Positions 16,657 through 24,963 of a stretch of 64,000 nucleotides of DNA are shown here, one piece after another. Location: assembly GCA_030824965.1 (NCBI GenBank), contig JAPJQV010000004.1, forward strand, positions 90,013 to 154,012. The letters run 5' to 3'. The notes under the pieces were generated by a model. The model saw only the letters and a program-made list of their open reading frames with translations, did no database searches and was not told the DNA's origin. Source of the DNA: Micavibrio sp. GTDB taxonomy: Bacteria > Pseudomonadota > Alphaproteobacteria > Micavibrionales > Micavibrionaceae. The position numbers and the translations under genes are program-made. How positions within the stretch are numbered: position 1 is the stretch's first letter; each line of letters opens with the position of its first letter.

Positions 16657-16764
16657 GGGAAATATTTTAATAAAATTTCCATTGAAAAAACTTTTTCAAA
16701 AAAATGGCATATCGAACTAGGAGCCTATGCTAGATCGTTGAAATTAAACATATATTAGAAAGAG

Positions 16765-17088
16765 TTAATTCTTCTCTGAGCCAGGTGCCAGCGTAACCTC
16801 GAGCCCGTCGAGCTTTTCGCTCATTAATATCTGGCAAGACAGGCGCGAATTATCCTGTAAACCGATCCCTTGATCGTCGAGCAAGTCCCGCTCGTCATCG
16901 GACGGCTCTATCAATTTATCCTGCCATTTCTCATCGACATAGACATGACAGGTCGCGCAGCAACAAGCCCCGCCGCAATCGGCCCGGATCGGCAGGCCGT
17001 GGTCACGGATAATTTCCATCACGCGCCATCCTTCGATGCCGTCAATTTCATGAAGCTTACCATCCATATCGGTGACTTTAATTTTCAT
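16765..17088 (-). CDS. [2Fe-2S] ferredoxin, adrenodoxin type
   Basis: The 107-residue protein carries one 2Fe-2S cluster for single-electron transfer. Cluster ligands follow the adrenodoxin spacing C38-x5-C44-x2-C47-x37-C85 (CGGACCCATC, then SRLSCQI). Two extra cysteines at 42 and 43 fall in the cluster loop. The acidic helix after it (DKLIEPSDDERDLLDDQ) is the usual partner-binding surface. It is not the isc-type Fdx by context: the gene is the last of a three-gene operon behind a ferredoxin-NADP reductase, which strongly suggests that reductase as its electron donor. The final acceptor is unknown. Its ATG overlaps the upstream stop by four bases. Confidence 0.9.
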   Translation of the reverse strand: MKIKVTDMDGKLHEIDGIEGWRVMEIIRDHGLPIRADCGGACCCATCHVYVDEKWQDKLIEPSDDERDLLDDQGIGLQDNSRLSCQILMSEKLDGLEVTLAPGSEKN

Positions 17089-17909
17089 TTCTCGATATCC
17101 TGTAAGGCTGCCGGATGTTTTGGCAAAATAGAGCGAAGCGCATAAACCATTGAAGCCGTGGTGATAAGGCTAATCAATGTCTCAATCACGACGCTGACCA
17201 TGACCATCACAAAACGACCGATATCGGATTCCGGTCCTCCGACAAGAGCGGTCAAAAATGTCGACAATATCATCGCTAAAATAAAACACGGGACCATGGA
17301 AATAAGGAACACGCCCATCATTTTGATCGAGGCAATAAAACCCCCGAGTTTCGTTAGAAATTGGCCCATGGGCATCAACACGACAACAGGAATATAAAGC
17401 CATAGGTAACGAAAGGCATACAGACTTAGGAAGACCAATATCATCGCCGGTATGAACAGCATCGGATTTCCTGGCGGCACTTCAGGATTTTGCGCAGTTT
17501 CATCTACACCTGCCATATCGTAAAACATGGCGTAAATCTCTTTCAGTCCATAAGCAGCGAAAGTGATCAGGACAAACATAATCGTCGAAGACATTATACC
17601 TCGCGCGCGCAAAAGCAACGCGCTCATATGGCGTTCGGTTACGTCTTCCGGCAGCAGGATTGGCCAGCGCTCTAAAAAGAGCAGGGTCCGCAAAAACTGG
17701 GCCAGCAACCAGCCTTCGGCAAAAGAAGCCGGCAATGTAATTAAAGCTTGGCGGAGAAAATTATCCTGATACCCGAAAGCGAAAATAACGACCGTACAGG
17801 CGAGCTTGATGAAGACCGGCACAAAAGCAAGCTTCAGCAAATACCGCCGCTCCTGCCAAACTGTTTTATAGCCGAAACTGGCGGAATCGATGAGATCGAA
17901 TGCTTTCAT
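17085..17909 (-). CDS. polytopic membrane protein of unknown function
   Basis: This 274-residue protein has about six hydrophobic segments (for example LAFVPVFIKLACTVVIFAFGY, IMFVLITFAAYGL, MLFIPAMILVFLSLYAF and a C-terminal VMVMVSVVIETLISLI), with short charged loops. No motif for cofactor, metal or transport is recognised. Four-base overlaps with both neighbours place it between a ferredoxin-NADP reductase and a ferredoxin, so the three proteins are made together. A membrane partner or acceptor in that redox chain is an inference from context only; it has no visible heme-ligand pattern. Confidence 0.75.
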   Translation of the reverse strand: MKAFDLIDSASFGYKTVWQERRYLLKLAFVPVFIKLACTVVIFAFGYQDNFLRQALITLPASFAEGWLLAQFLRTLLFLERWPILLPEDVTERHMSALLLRARGIMSSTIMFVLITFAAYGLKEIYAMFYDMAGVDETAQNPEVPPGNPMLFIPAMILVFLSLYAFRYLWLYIPVVVLMPMGQFLTKLGGFIASIKMMGVFLISMVPCFILAMILSTFLTALVGGPESDIGRFVMVMVSVVIETLISLITTASMVYALRSILPKHPAALQDIEK

Positions 17910-18931
17910 ACGCCAAGCTTTTCCTGCAATTGAGACGAGGACGTCGTGTATTGGAAACGCAATTTCTTATCCGGATAAACATATCTGAACGCTTGCTGCG
18001 CGGCCAGTGCTCCTTCGTGAAAACCGGACAGAATAAGCTTTAATTTACCCGGATAATGATTGATATCGCCGATAGCAAAGATGCCTTTTTCCGATGTTTC
18101 GAATTTCTCGGTATCGACCGGAATTAAATTTTCATGCAAATTCAAACCGAAATTGGCGATCGGCCCGAGCTTCATCGTCAGGCCGTAAAATGGCAGCAAC
18201 GTATCGCATTCGATATCGAATTCTCCCAGATCTTTCGATTTGAGTTTCAGACCTGAAAGTTGATTGCCTTCGCCGTTCAATGCCGCAATATCGGCTATGA
18301 CAAGATTAAGTTTTCCAAGATCGACGAGTTCTCGCATTTTATTGACGCTGTCAGGCGCGGCACGAAAATCGTCACGGCGGTGAATAAGCGTTACAGATTT
18401 GGCAATCGGCTGGAGATTTATCGTCCAATCTAATGCGGAGTCGCCTCCGCCGGCAATAACGATGCGCCGGTCACGGAATGTCTCCATTCTTCGAACGGCA
18501 TAGAAAACGCTCGTTCCTTCATAAGCATCAATTCCGGCCAATGCCGGTTTCTTCGGGACAAAAGAGCCACCGCCCGCCGCGATCATGATCACGGGCGCTT
18601 CGATAACCGTACCTTCGCTGGTCGTAATCTTCCATTTGCCGTCCGGCGTTTTCTCGCAAGCTTCCGCCATCTCGCCGAAATGGAAAGTCGGGCTAAAGGG
18701 TTTGATCTGTTCAAGCAAGCGCTCGGTTAAATCCTGACCTGAAATCACCGGCCATGCCGGAATGTCGTAAATCGGTTTTTCGGGGTACAGTTCCGCGCAT
18801 TGACCGCCGGGCTTGTCGAGAATATCGATCAGATGGCATTTCATGTCCAAAAGCCCAAGTTCGAATACGGCGAACAGGCCGACAGGCCCTGCTCCTATGA
18901 TAATTATGTCTGTCTGGTGATGTTCTGGCAT
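17906..18931 (-). CDS. ferredoxin-NADP(+) reductase, thioredoxin reductase-like type
   Basis: A 341-residue flavoprotein has FAD-binding GAGPVG at residues 13-18 and NADPH-binding VIAGGGDSALDWT in the middle. The C-terminal FAD signature is AIGDINHYPGKLKLILSGFHEGALAAQQAF. The redox-active CxxC of thioredoxin reductase is absent, which identifies the YumC-like ferredoxin-NADP reductase class. It moves electrons between NADPH and ferredoxin in the cytoplasm. It is the first gene of an operon with a membrane protein and a 2Fe-2S ferredoxin, joined by a four-base overlap. It is divergent from ctaA, 78 bases away. Confidence 0.92.
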   Translation of the reverse strand: MPEHHQTDIIIIGAGPVGLFAVFELGLLDMKCHLIDILDKPGGQCAELYPEKPIYDIPAWPVISGQDLTERLLEQIKPFSPTFHFGEMAEACEKTPDGKWKITTSEGTVIEAPVIMIAAGGGSFVPKKPALAGIDAYEGTSVFYAVRRMETFRDRRIVIAGGGDSALDWTINLQPIAKSVTLIHRRDDFRAAPDSVNKMRELVDLGKLNLVIADIAALNGEGNQLSGLKLKSKDLGEFDIECDTLLPFYGLTMKLGPIANFGLNLHENLIPVDTEKFETSEKGIFAIGDINHYPGKLKLILSGFHEGALAAQQAFRYVYPDKKLRFQYTTSSSQLQEKLGV

Positions 18932-19009
18932 GGGAAGAGATTTACGGCTTCAAATACCGAATTGCAATCCTTTCTATAGGGTTTATATAAGCCTTCAAGG
19001 ACGGCAAAT

Positions 19010-20056
19010 ATGACACCCAATAAAAAAATCGGCATTTGGCTTCTCACCGTAGCTTTGATGGTCATGATTATGACTTTGATCGGCGCAATCACCCGCCTGA
19101 CCGAAAGCGGCCTTTCGATCACTGAATGGAAACCAATTACGGGTGCCATTCCGCCTATAGGTGACGCTGCTTGGACGGCAGAATTTGAAAAATACAAAGA
19201 AACCCCTGAGTTCGCCCAAAAGCATTTCTGGATGACGGTAGAGGATTTCAAACGGATTTTCTTTTGGGAATGGCTGCATCGGTTCTGGGGCCGCTTGATC
19301 GGTCTTGCCTATGCCGTTCCACTTTTGATTTTCTGGTTGAAAAAATATATTCCCCAAAACGATAAACCGAAATTGCTCGGCCTTTTGGTTCTCGGCGCAT
19401 CACAAGGCGCGCTCGGCTGGTTCATGGTCAAATCTGGCCTTGTCGATCAGCCCTCTGTTTCACATTACAGACTGGCGGCGCATCTCGCCCTCGCTTTACT
19501 CTTGTACTCCTTACTATTCCTCCAAGGAATGGCCTTTATCCGCCGCGACAAAGCACCGCTTGATTTGCCAAGGGCGTCCTGCGGTTTACAATGGCACGGT
19601 ATAATCTCCCTGATCTTCGTTTGCCTGACGATATTATGGGGCGCTTTTACCGCAGGCCTCGATGCCGGAATGATGTATAATACATTTCCTAAAATGGGGG
19701 CCGGATTGGTACCGCCCGATATGTGGGCGCATTATCCTAAATGGCTAAACCTGTTTGAAAATCATGCCTCCGTGCAATTCACTCATCGCTGGATCGCCAT
19801 TACGACAGGCTCGGTTCTTTTAACTTATGCCGTTCATGGATTTAAATTTGATGCGAAGCATTTCGGATTTTTAGGGCTGTGGGTATTGATTCAAATTGCG
19901 CTAGGCATCGGCACGCTGATGATGTTCGGCGGCGAAAACCTGAAAGCGGCCATCCATATTGCTGCGACTCACCAATTTGGCGCCGTGATATTGTTGACGA
20001 TTACGCTGCTGACACTTTACAGGATCAAGCTTTCGCGAGACAAAATATCTTTGTAG
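19010..20056 (+). CDS. ctaA: heme A synthase, Cox15/CtaA family
   Basis: CtaA (348 residues) oxidises the C8 methyl group of heme O to give heme A for aa3-type cytochrome oxidase. The type II (Cox15-like) opening GAITRLTESGLSITEWKPITGAIPP is characteristic. About eight membrane helices follow, with heme-ligand histidines in the segments EWLHRFWGR, SHYRLAAHLAL, QFTHRWIA and AATHQFGA. An AAGGA ribosome-binding site lies seven bases before the ATG. The last 40 bases overlap the 3' end of the glycosyltransferase gene on the other strand. Presence implies aerobic respiration with heme A. Confidence 0.95.
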   Translation: MTPNKKIGIWLLTVALMVMIMTLIGAITRLTESGLSITEWKPITGAIPPIGDAAWTAEFEKYKETPEFAQKHFWMTVEDFKRIFFWEWLHRFWGRLIGLAYAVPLLIFWLKKYIPQNDKPKLLGLLVLGASQGALGWFMVKSGLVDQPSVSHYRLAAHLALALLLYSLLFLQGMAFIRRDKAPLDLPRASCGLQWHGIISLIFVCLTILWGAFTAGLDAGMMYNTFPKMGAGLVPPDMWAHYPKWLNLFENHASVQFTHRWIAITTGSVLLTYAVHGFKFDAKHFGFLGLWVLIQIALGIGTLMMFGGENLKAAIHIAATHQFGAVILLTITLLTLYRIKLSRDKISL

Positions 20057-21066
20057 AACTTGAGATAGGCCTCGACCGTTTTCTCCTTGGTGAATTCGCC
20101 AAGATATCTCTGATAGCCGTTGCCGGATAATTTTTTTTGCAATGTTTCATTACCGGACAATATTTTCAATGTAGATTCCAGGCCTTTTATATCGTTAACC
20201 GCAAACACCAGCGCGTCTTCACCGTCATGGACATATTGGCTTGGCCCTTCAGAATTTGATGTAATAAGTGGCTTTTTGTTAGCCCAGGCTTGCACGAATA
20301 CATTACCAAACGGCTCATGGCGTGACGGCACGCAAACAATGTCACTGGCAGCCATTAAGGCGGCACGATCATTGCGCCAGCCTAAAAAATGAATACGCTC
20401 CTGTATTCCAAGGCTACAGGATAGTTCCTCCAGCTCTTGCTGCAACGGGCCGACGCCCGCAATCCAGACATGAACATCGGATAAATCTTCAACTGCTTTG
20501 ATAAGGATATCCAATGCTTTGTTTTCATGGAGCCGCGCCAGCGCAAGCACGATAACGGCTTTGTCCGGTGTATTTAACTCCGCCCGCGAAACAGGATCCG
20601 CGCTTTCAGCCGGCGCATAATTATTGATATGAACGATTCTTGATTGTGCGACACCTTCCCGCAATAGGTAGGATTTGATGTCGGGCGTATTAGCAATAAA
20701 GTAATCCGATGTTTTATAATATTTGAGATCATAATATCCGCCAAGCCGGGAGACTTTCAGATATTTCCCGTCTTTCGAAGCCGGTGTTTTGACCGTGCCG
20801 CGCGACATCCATGTCTGAACGATCACCGGATCAAAATCCTTGATGATCTGTTTTAACTTCCATGGCGTATAAAGATCGACTTTGCCGCCGAAAGGCAATG
20901 TATGAATTTTAATATCTGCAGCTTCGAGCCTTGGATTACGGCCCTTATTGCTGCGCGCCGCAACTTCGATTTCAAGTCCTGCCTCCTTCAAAGCGAGACA
21001 TGTATCGACAAAAGCCGTTTCGGCCCCGCCTTGTTCCGCACCCGCCATGACCTGCAAAATCTTCAC
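20017..21066 (-). CDS. glycosyltransferase family 4 (GT-B fold)
   Basis: The 349-residue protein has the two Rossmann-like domains of GT-B enzymes: the N-terminal MKILQVMAGAEQGGAETAFVDTC (G-rich donor loop) and the C-terminal donor-binding half (VWIAGVGPLQQELEEL, HFLGWRNDRAALMAASDIVCVPSRHEPFG). It would transfer a sugar from a nucleotide-sugar to a surface glycan or lipid. The usual E-x7-E pair is E251 followed by Q259, so the second Glu is replaced by Gln. Neither donor nor acceptor can be stated. It overlaps the secreted-protein gene upstream by four bases, and its 3' end overlaps ctaA on the other strand by 40 bases. Confidence 0.85.
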   Translation of the reverse strand: MKILQVMAGAEQGGAETAFVDTCLALKEAGLEIEVAARSNKGRNPRLEAADIKIHTLPFGGKVDLYTPWKLKQIIKDFDPVIVQTWMSRGTVKTPASKDGKYLKVSRLGGYYDLKYYKTSDYFIANTPDIKSYLLREGVAQSRIVHINNYAPAESADPVSRAELNTPDKAVIVLALARLHENKALDILIKAVEDLSDVHVWIAGVGPLQQELEELSCSLGIQERIHFLGWRNDRAALMAASDIVCVPSRHEPFGNVFVQAWANKKPLITSNSEGPSQYVHDGEDALVFAVNDIKGLESTLKILSGNETLQKKLSGNGYQRYLGEFTKEKTVEAYLKFYKDILSRESLIL

Positions 21067-21623
21067 TTCGTCACCAACGGCTTATCAAGACCGAGCGTTT
21101 CGACGAGTAGTTTTTTTAGATCGCTTTGTGTGTCATCCATTGTACCGAGAAGCTTCCGGCATTCTTTTTTTTCGGTAATCGGGATGGACTTCATGCTTTT
21201 ACTTTTAAAAGCGACAGCTTCATCGACTTTTTTAAGATAATTCTTAGTTTCCATGGGACTGGCGAAGTCCTGTAACTTGATCATGGCGTCTAAACGATTT
21301 CTCGCTTCTTTGATCAGAGGGTCAATATCTGCCTGCCATTCACCAACGCGCTTTTGCATGGAAGCTGCAAATTCAGGATTATGCTGGCTGCAGGACTTCG
21401 ACGCAGCGGCAATGTTCTTATAGACGTCTTCGACAGCGCGGATTACTCCGTGGCTGTTCCGGATGGCGGCAAATTGCTTTATCTGGTTGTCGCTTAAATC
21501 GCCGAGAATTTTCTTGCTTGCGGCGTCCAGTTCCGTTAGCGGCGTATCAGACTTTTTCCCGGCAGCATGCACTGTTACCGGGAATACCATAATAGAAACG
21601 GCAAGAAGAAGCCGGATGAACAT
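21063..21623 (-). CDS. exported helical protein of unknown function
   Basis: A 186-residue product with a Sec signal peptide (MFIRLLLAVSIMVFPVTVHA). The mature part is rich in Lys, Asp and Ser and predicted largely helical (SKKILGDLSDNQIKQFAAIRNSHGVIRAVEDVYKNIAAASKSC). Two cysteines, in KSCSQHNPEF and KECRKLL, could form a disulfide. The fold is not recognised. It lies four bases downstream of rne and overlaps the glycosyltransferase gene by four bases, so all three may be on one transcript. Confidence 0.7.
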   Translation of the reverse strand: MFIRLLLAVSIMVFPVTVHAAGKKSDTPLTELDAASKKILGDLSDNQIKQFAAIRNSHGVIRAVEDVYKNIAAASKSCSQHNPEFAASMQKRVGEWQADIDPLIKEARNRLDAMIKLQDFASPMETKNYLKKVDEAVAFKSKSMKSIPITEKKECRKLLGTMDDTQSDLKKLLVETLGLDKPLVTK

Positions 21624-21626
21624 GGC

Positions 21627-24503
21627 CTACTCCACCAGACGGTTCCACCAGCCTTTTTTCTTCGATCCGTCTGCATTCCGCGGCTGATCCTGATTCGGCG
21701 CATCAGAGCCTGTGTCGTTCGACGGCGCTACAGCAACAGATTCCATTTGCGGTGCGGCTTCCGCTTTGCGCGAGGAAAATCTTTTCGCCTGGAATTTCGG
21801 TTTGGCTTCAGAAACAGGCTCTGGCTGGATTTGATCGGCAGGCGTTACGAAACCTTGCGGCTGCACGTCGTTGCCATTGCTTTCCGGCTTGTCACCTCGT
21901 TCACGGCCATTGCGATTGCGGCTTTTGCCACCGCGATTGCCACGACGCTTATTGCGGTCGCCTTTATCGCGGTCGTTTTTCGGTGTGTAGTCTTTGCTGT
22001 TGCCGTTATTCTGCTCGTCTACGATCTCGGCTTCTTCGTCATCGATATCATCAAACGGACTTGGGACAGCGACAGGTTTGGCGTTCGGCTGGCGGGCATG
22101 AGCGTAATCATTTTCCTCTTCGTCATCGAAACGTGCGCCTCTCGGACCGTCCGCTACTGCTGCCTTAATCGTTGCGACTTTAAAACCGTTGGGGGCCAAA
22201 CTGTCATCGACATTGATCATGACCTGGAACTCATAGCGGCGTTCGATATCGGCCAGGATGTTGCGTTTGTGATTGAGCATGTAAATCGCAATCGCGTTCG
22301 GAATCGTTAATTCGACTTGCTCGCCCTTGTTTTTAAATCCTTCTTCTTCAAGCGATCGCAGCGCGAGAATACAGGCTGAATCGACCGATCGAATGGAACC
22401 GACACCTTTACAATGCGGGCATTTCTCGTATTGCGCTTCGGTGAGTGAAGGGTTCAAACGCTGACGCGATAGCTCTAAAAGACCAAAAGAGGAAATGCGT
22501 CCGACCTGAATACGCGCGCGGTCAGATGACAGCGCGTCTTTCAGGCGGCGCTCTACTTTCGAATTATTGCGGTGGTCTTCCATATCAATGAAGTCGATAA
22601 CGACAAGCCCGCCCAAATCGCGCAGACGAAGTTGTCTTGCCACTTCGTCGGCAGCTTCAAGATTGGTTTTAAGCGCCGTTTCCTCAATGTGTCGTTCTTT
22701 CGTCGCTCTTCCTGAGTTGACATCGACAGATACCAGAGCCTCGGTCGGATTGATAACCAGATAGCCGCCGGAGCGAAGCGTGACTTGCGTTTCGCCAATC
22801 TCCGCAATCTGGTTCTCAACCTGATAGCGGTGGAATAAAGGAATTTTCGGATCTGTGTATTCCTGAACTTTCTTCACATGCGAAGGCATCAGCATCTTCA
22901 TGAAGTTCTTGGCTTCTTTGAAACCAGCCTCGCCCTGCACCTGAATATCTTCGATGTCGTTGCCAAAAATATCGCGAACGGCGCGTTTGACGAGATTACT
23001 CTCTTCGTAAATATTGGCAGGCGCAACTGATTGCAGCGTCAGTTCGCGGATATTGTCCCAAAGGCGCATCAGATAGTCGAGGTCACGCTTGATTTCGTCT
23101 TTATCTCTCTGAACACCCGCAGTCCTCAAAATCACCGACATACCTTCCGGTACACTCAGTTCTTTCAGGATCTCACGCATGCGTTTACGCTCGGCAAAGC
23201 TTGCAATCTTACGGGATACGCCGCCACCTCGCGGGGAGTTTGGCATCAATACGCAATAACGACCCGGCAACGACAGATATGTCGTGACCGCCGCACCTTT
23301 ATTGCCGCGTTCTTCTTTTTGTACCTGCACCAGCATGATCTGGCCGCGCTTGATAACTTCCTGAATTTTGTAATTCTTACGCAAATTGAAACGGAAAGGT
23401 TGATCACCTTCGACGCCATCGCCTCCGACCAGCTCTACGCGCTTGTTTCGGAAATTATGACGTCCACCTTTTTGACCGCGGCGACCATTGCGTTCGCCGC
23501 GACCGACACGCTCGGCACGTTCAGGGCGTTCGTTACGCTCTTCGTTGTTCCGGTCTCCACGATCGCGGCCACGGCCACGGAAGCGTCCGCGACCTCTGCG
23601 GCGGCGGCCTGACCGGTTATTCTTTTCTTCTTCGATTACTTCTTCGTTCTCGGCGCGGAATGCAACCCAAACGACTGTATGCTCATTTCCTTCTTCATCG
23701 GCCTGCGCGTCGGCGCGAATACGGATGATCGCTTCGTTTTGCTCAACTAGGGATTTGACAATTGAGCCCGTCTCGGCGTCGAATTTAAAAGCTTCACCCT
23801 CTTCGGACGTTTCATATTCTTGTGTTTCAGAATTGAAGCCTGTAACGGGACGGTAAATCCATTCGCGCAAGATCTTTATCGGCTCTTCAACTTCCTCATG
23901 GGAATTTTCTGTTTCTTCAGAGGCTTCATCATCTAAAGAATGGCTTTCTTCCGCACTTTTTTCTTCCGCGTCAGCTTCTTCCTGCGTCTCCTGCTCGGAA
24001 GGATTTTCTACAGTCACGTCCTGAGCCTGGGCATCTTCGTAAAGCTGCTCGTCTCCGCCGACTTCCTCGACGATTTCTTCTTCACTATCTTCGGAAGCTT
24101 CTTCGCTATTTTGATCAATATTATCTTCAGATACAGTTTCACCGCGCTCCATCGCCGCCAATGCCGCTTCTTCTTCGGCGATCATGCGCTCTTCTTCAGC
24201 CGCCATTTGCTCCAGCATCGCTTTTTGCTCGGCCAGCAAAGCTTCGCGGTCTGCGACAGGGATGCGGAAATAATCCGGGTGGATTTCAGAGAAAGGTAAA
24301 AATCCGTGCCGGTTACCGCCGAAATTGACGAAAGCCGCCTGCAAACTAGGCTCTACGCGAGTCACTTTAGCCAAAAAGATACTTCCCTTTAACTGCTTGC
24401 GAACTTTGCTTTCATAATCGAATTCAATCAGGCGATTGCCATCGACTACAGCGACCCGTGTCTCTTCTGCATGGGTCGCGTCGATCAACATACGTTTAGT
24501 CAT
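21627..24503 (-). CDS. rne: ribonuclease E
   Basis: RNase E (958 residues) is the main endonuclease for mRNA decay and for rRNA/tRNA processing. The start at 24503 gives MTKRMLIDATHAEETRVAVVDGNRL, with GGAG seven bases upstream; a frame extending to 24548 is rejected. The S1 domain is split by an acidic then Arg/Gly-rich insertion of roughly 200 residues (EEEIVEEVGGDEQ, then RRRRGRGRFRGRGRDRGDR), a feature of alphaproteobacterial enzymes. The catalytic part has VSVDVNSGR and VVIDFIDM (Mg-binding aspartates) and the zinc link CPHCKGVG. The C-terminal tail is disordered with a second Arg/Asn-rich patch and probably scaffolds a degradosome. A hairpin lies in the 5' leader. Confidence 0.96.
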   Translation of the reverse strand: MTKRMLIDATHAEETRVAVVDGNRLIEFDYESKVRKQLKGSIFLAKVTRVEPSLQAAFVNFGGNRHGFLPFSEIHPDYFRIPVADREALLAEQKAMLEQMAAEEERMIAEEEAALAAMERGETVSEDNIDQNSEEASEDSEEEIVEEVGGDEQLYEDAQAQDVTVENPSEQETQEEADAEEKSAEESHSLDDEASEETENSHEEVEEPIKILREWIYRPVTGFNSETQEYETSEEGEAFKFDAETGSIVKSLVEQNEAIIRIRADAQADEEGNEHTVVWVAFRAENEEVIEEEKNNRSGRRRRGRGRFRGRGRDRGDRNNEERNERPERAERVGRGERNGRRGQKGGRHNFRNKRVELVGGDGVEGDQPFRFNLRKNYKIQEVIKRGQIMLVQVQKEERGNKGAAVTTYLSLPGRYCVLMPNSPRGGGVSRKIASFAERKRMREILKELSVPEGMSVILRTAGVQRDKDEIKRDLDYLMRLWDNIRELTLQSVAPANIYEESNLVKRAVRDIFGNDIEDIQVQGEAGFKEAKNFMKMLMPSHVKKVQEYTDPKIPLFHRYQVENQIAEIGETQVTLRSGGYLVINPTEALVSVDVNSGRATKERHIEETALKTNLEAADEVARQLRLRDLGGLVVIDFIDMEDHRNNSKVERRLKDALSSDRARIQVGRISSFGLLELSRQRLNPSLTEAQYEKCPHCKGVGSIRSVDSACILALRSLEEEGFKNKGEQVELTIPNAIAIYMLNHKRNILADIERRYEFQVMINVDDSLAPNGFKVATIKAAVADGPRGARFDDEEENDYAHARQPNAKPVAVPSPFDDIDDEEAEIVDEQNNGNSKDYTPKNDRDKGDRNKRRGNRGGKSRNRNGRERGDKPESNGNDVQPQGFVTPADQIQPEPVSEAKPKFQAKRFSSRKAEAAPQMESVAVAPSNDTGSDAPNQDQPRNADGSKKKGWWNRLVE

Positions 24504-24545
24504 GTTTAAACTCCATATAATGCGAACGCGCTGCCAGGTCGCTCT

Positions 24546-24577
24546 CATCCCTGTCTGCGACTGTAAAAAGAGGGATG
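24546..24577 (-). promoter_or_regulatory. hairpin in the rne 5' leader
   Basis: CATCCCT (24546-24552) and AGGGATG (24571-24577) are exact complements around an 18-base loop, 43 bases upstream of the rne start codon. RNase E is known in enterobacteria to control its own mRNA through leader hairpins; that this one does so is inference. Confidence 0.35.
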
Positions 24578-24963
24578 GGAAGACGGCGCGGAGGGTCCGC
24601 TTGTCAAAATAATATATAAATATGGAGTCCTGATGATGGCGAAAATGTCTGAAAATATTCAGCTCTAACGCCAGCCGTCACCGCTTTAAACAGATAAATT
24701 TCACCTGTAAAACGGCCAGGGAAAGTCAAACGATCCTCGAACAATATCAGGACTTCCCAATTGAAACGCTACGGCTAGCGAAACCTTTCCTTAATCGAAA
24801 TACTAAAACCGTAACAGTCGCAAAAAGAAGATATAGACTCTTTAAAGAACCGACAATGAAAAAATTTGGCCAATATGACAATGACATATTGGGTAATATT
24901 TGTGATTTTTTCCGTTTTTATTGTATGATTTCGATCTCTTCTGATCTATTCCTCAAGAAGTCC
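24578..24963. other. rne-amidase divergent intergenic region
   Basis: Nearly 390 bases separate the rne leader hairpin from the amidase start. An open frame extends the amidase upstream to 24856, but its added residues do not resemble a signal peptide. No RNA gene was recognised. Promoters for both divergent genes must lie here; none is clear enough to place. Confidence 0.5.

Larger units (their letters stand above)
16454..16764. other. usg-ferredoxin intergenic region
   Basis: These 311 bases hold a dispersed repeat element (16566-16602) and a hairpin (16632-16654) that probably terminates the ferredoxin operon. An open frame at 16480-16758 is made mostly of the repeat and has no ribosome-binding site, so I do not call it a gene. 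Confidence 0.6.

Noticed and set aside
16480..16758. 92-residue open frame after usg
   Set aside because: It is translated mostly from the repeat and hairpin sequence and has no ribosome-binding site.
21567..22310. 247-residue open frame antisense to rne
   Set aside because: It arises from the low-complexity Arg/Gly/Asn-coding tail of RNase E read backwards; no ribosome-binding site or recognisable domain.
24856..24963. Longer start for the AMIN-domain amidase
   Set aside because: The added residues would bury the signal peptide; ATG 24964 gives a normal one.
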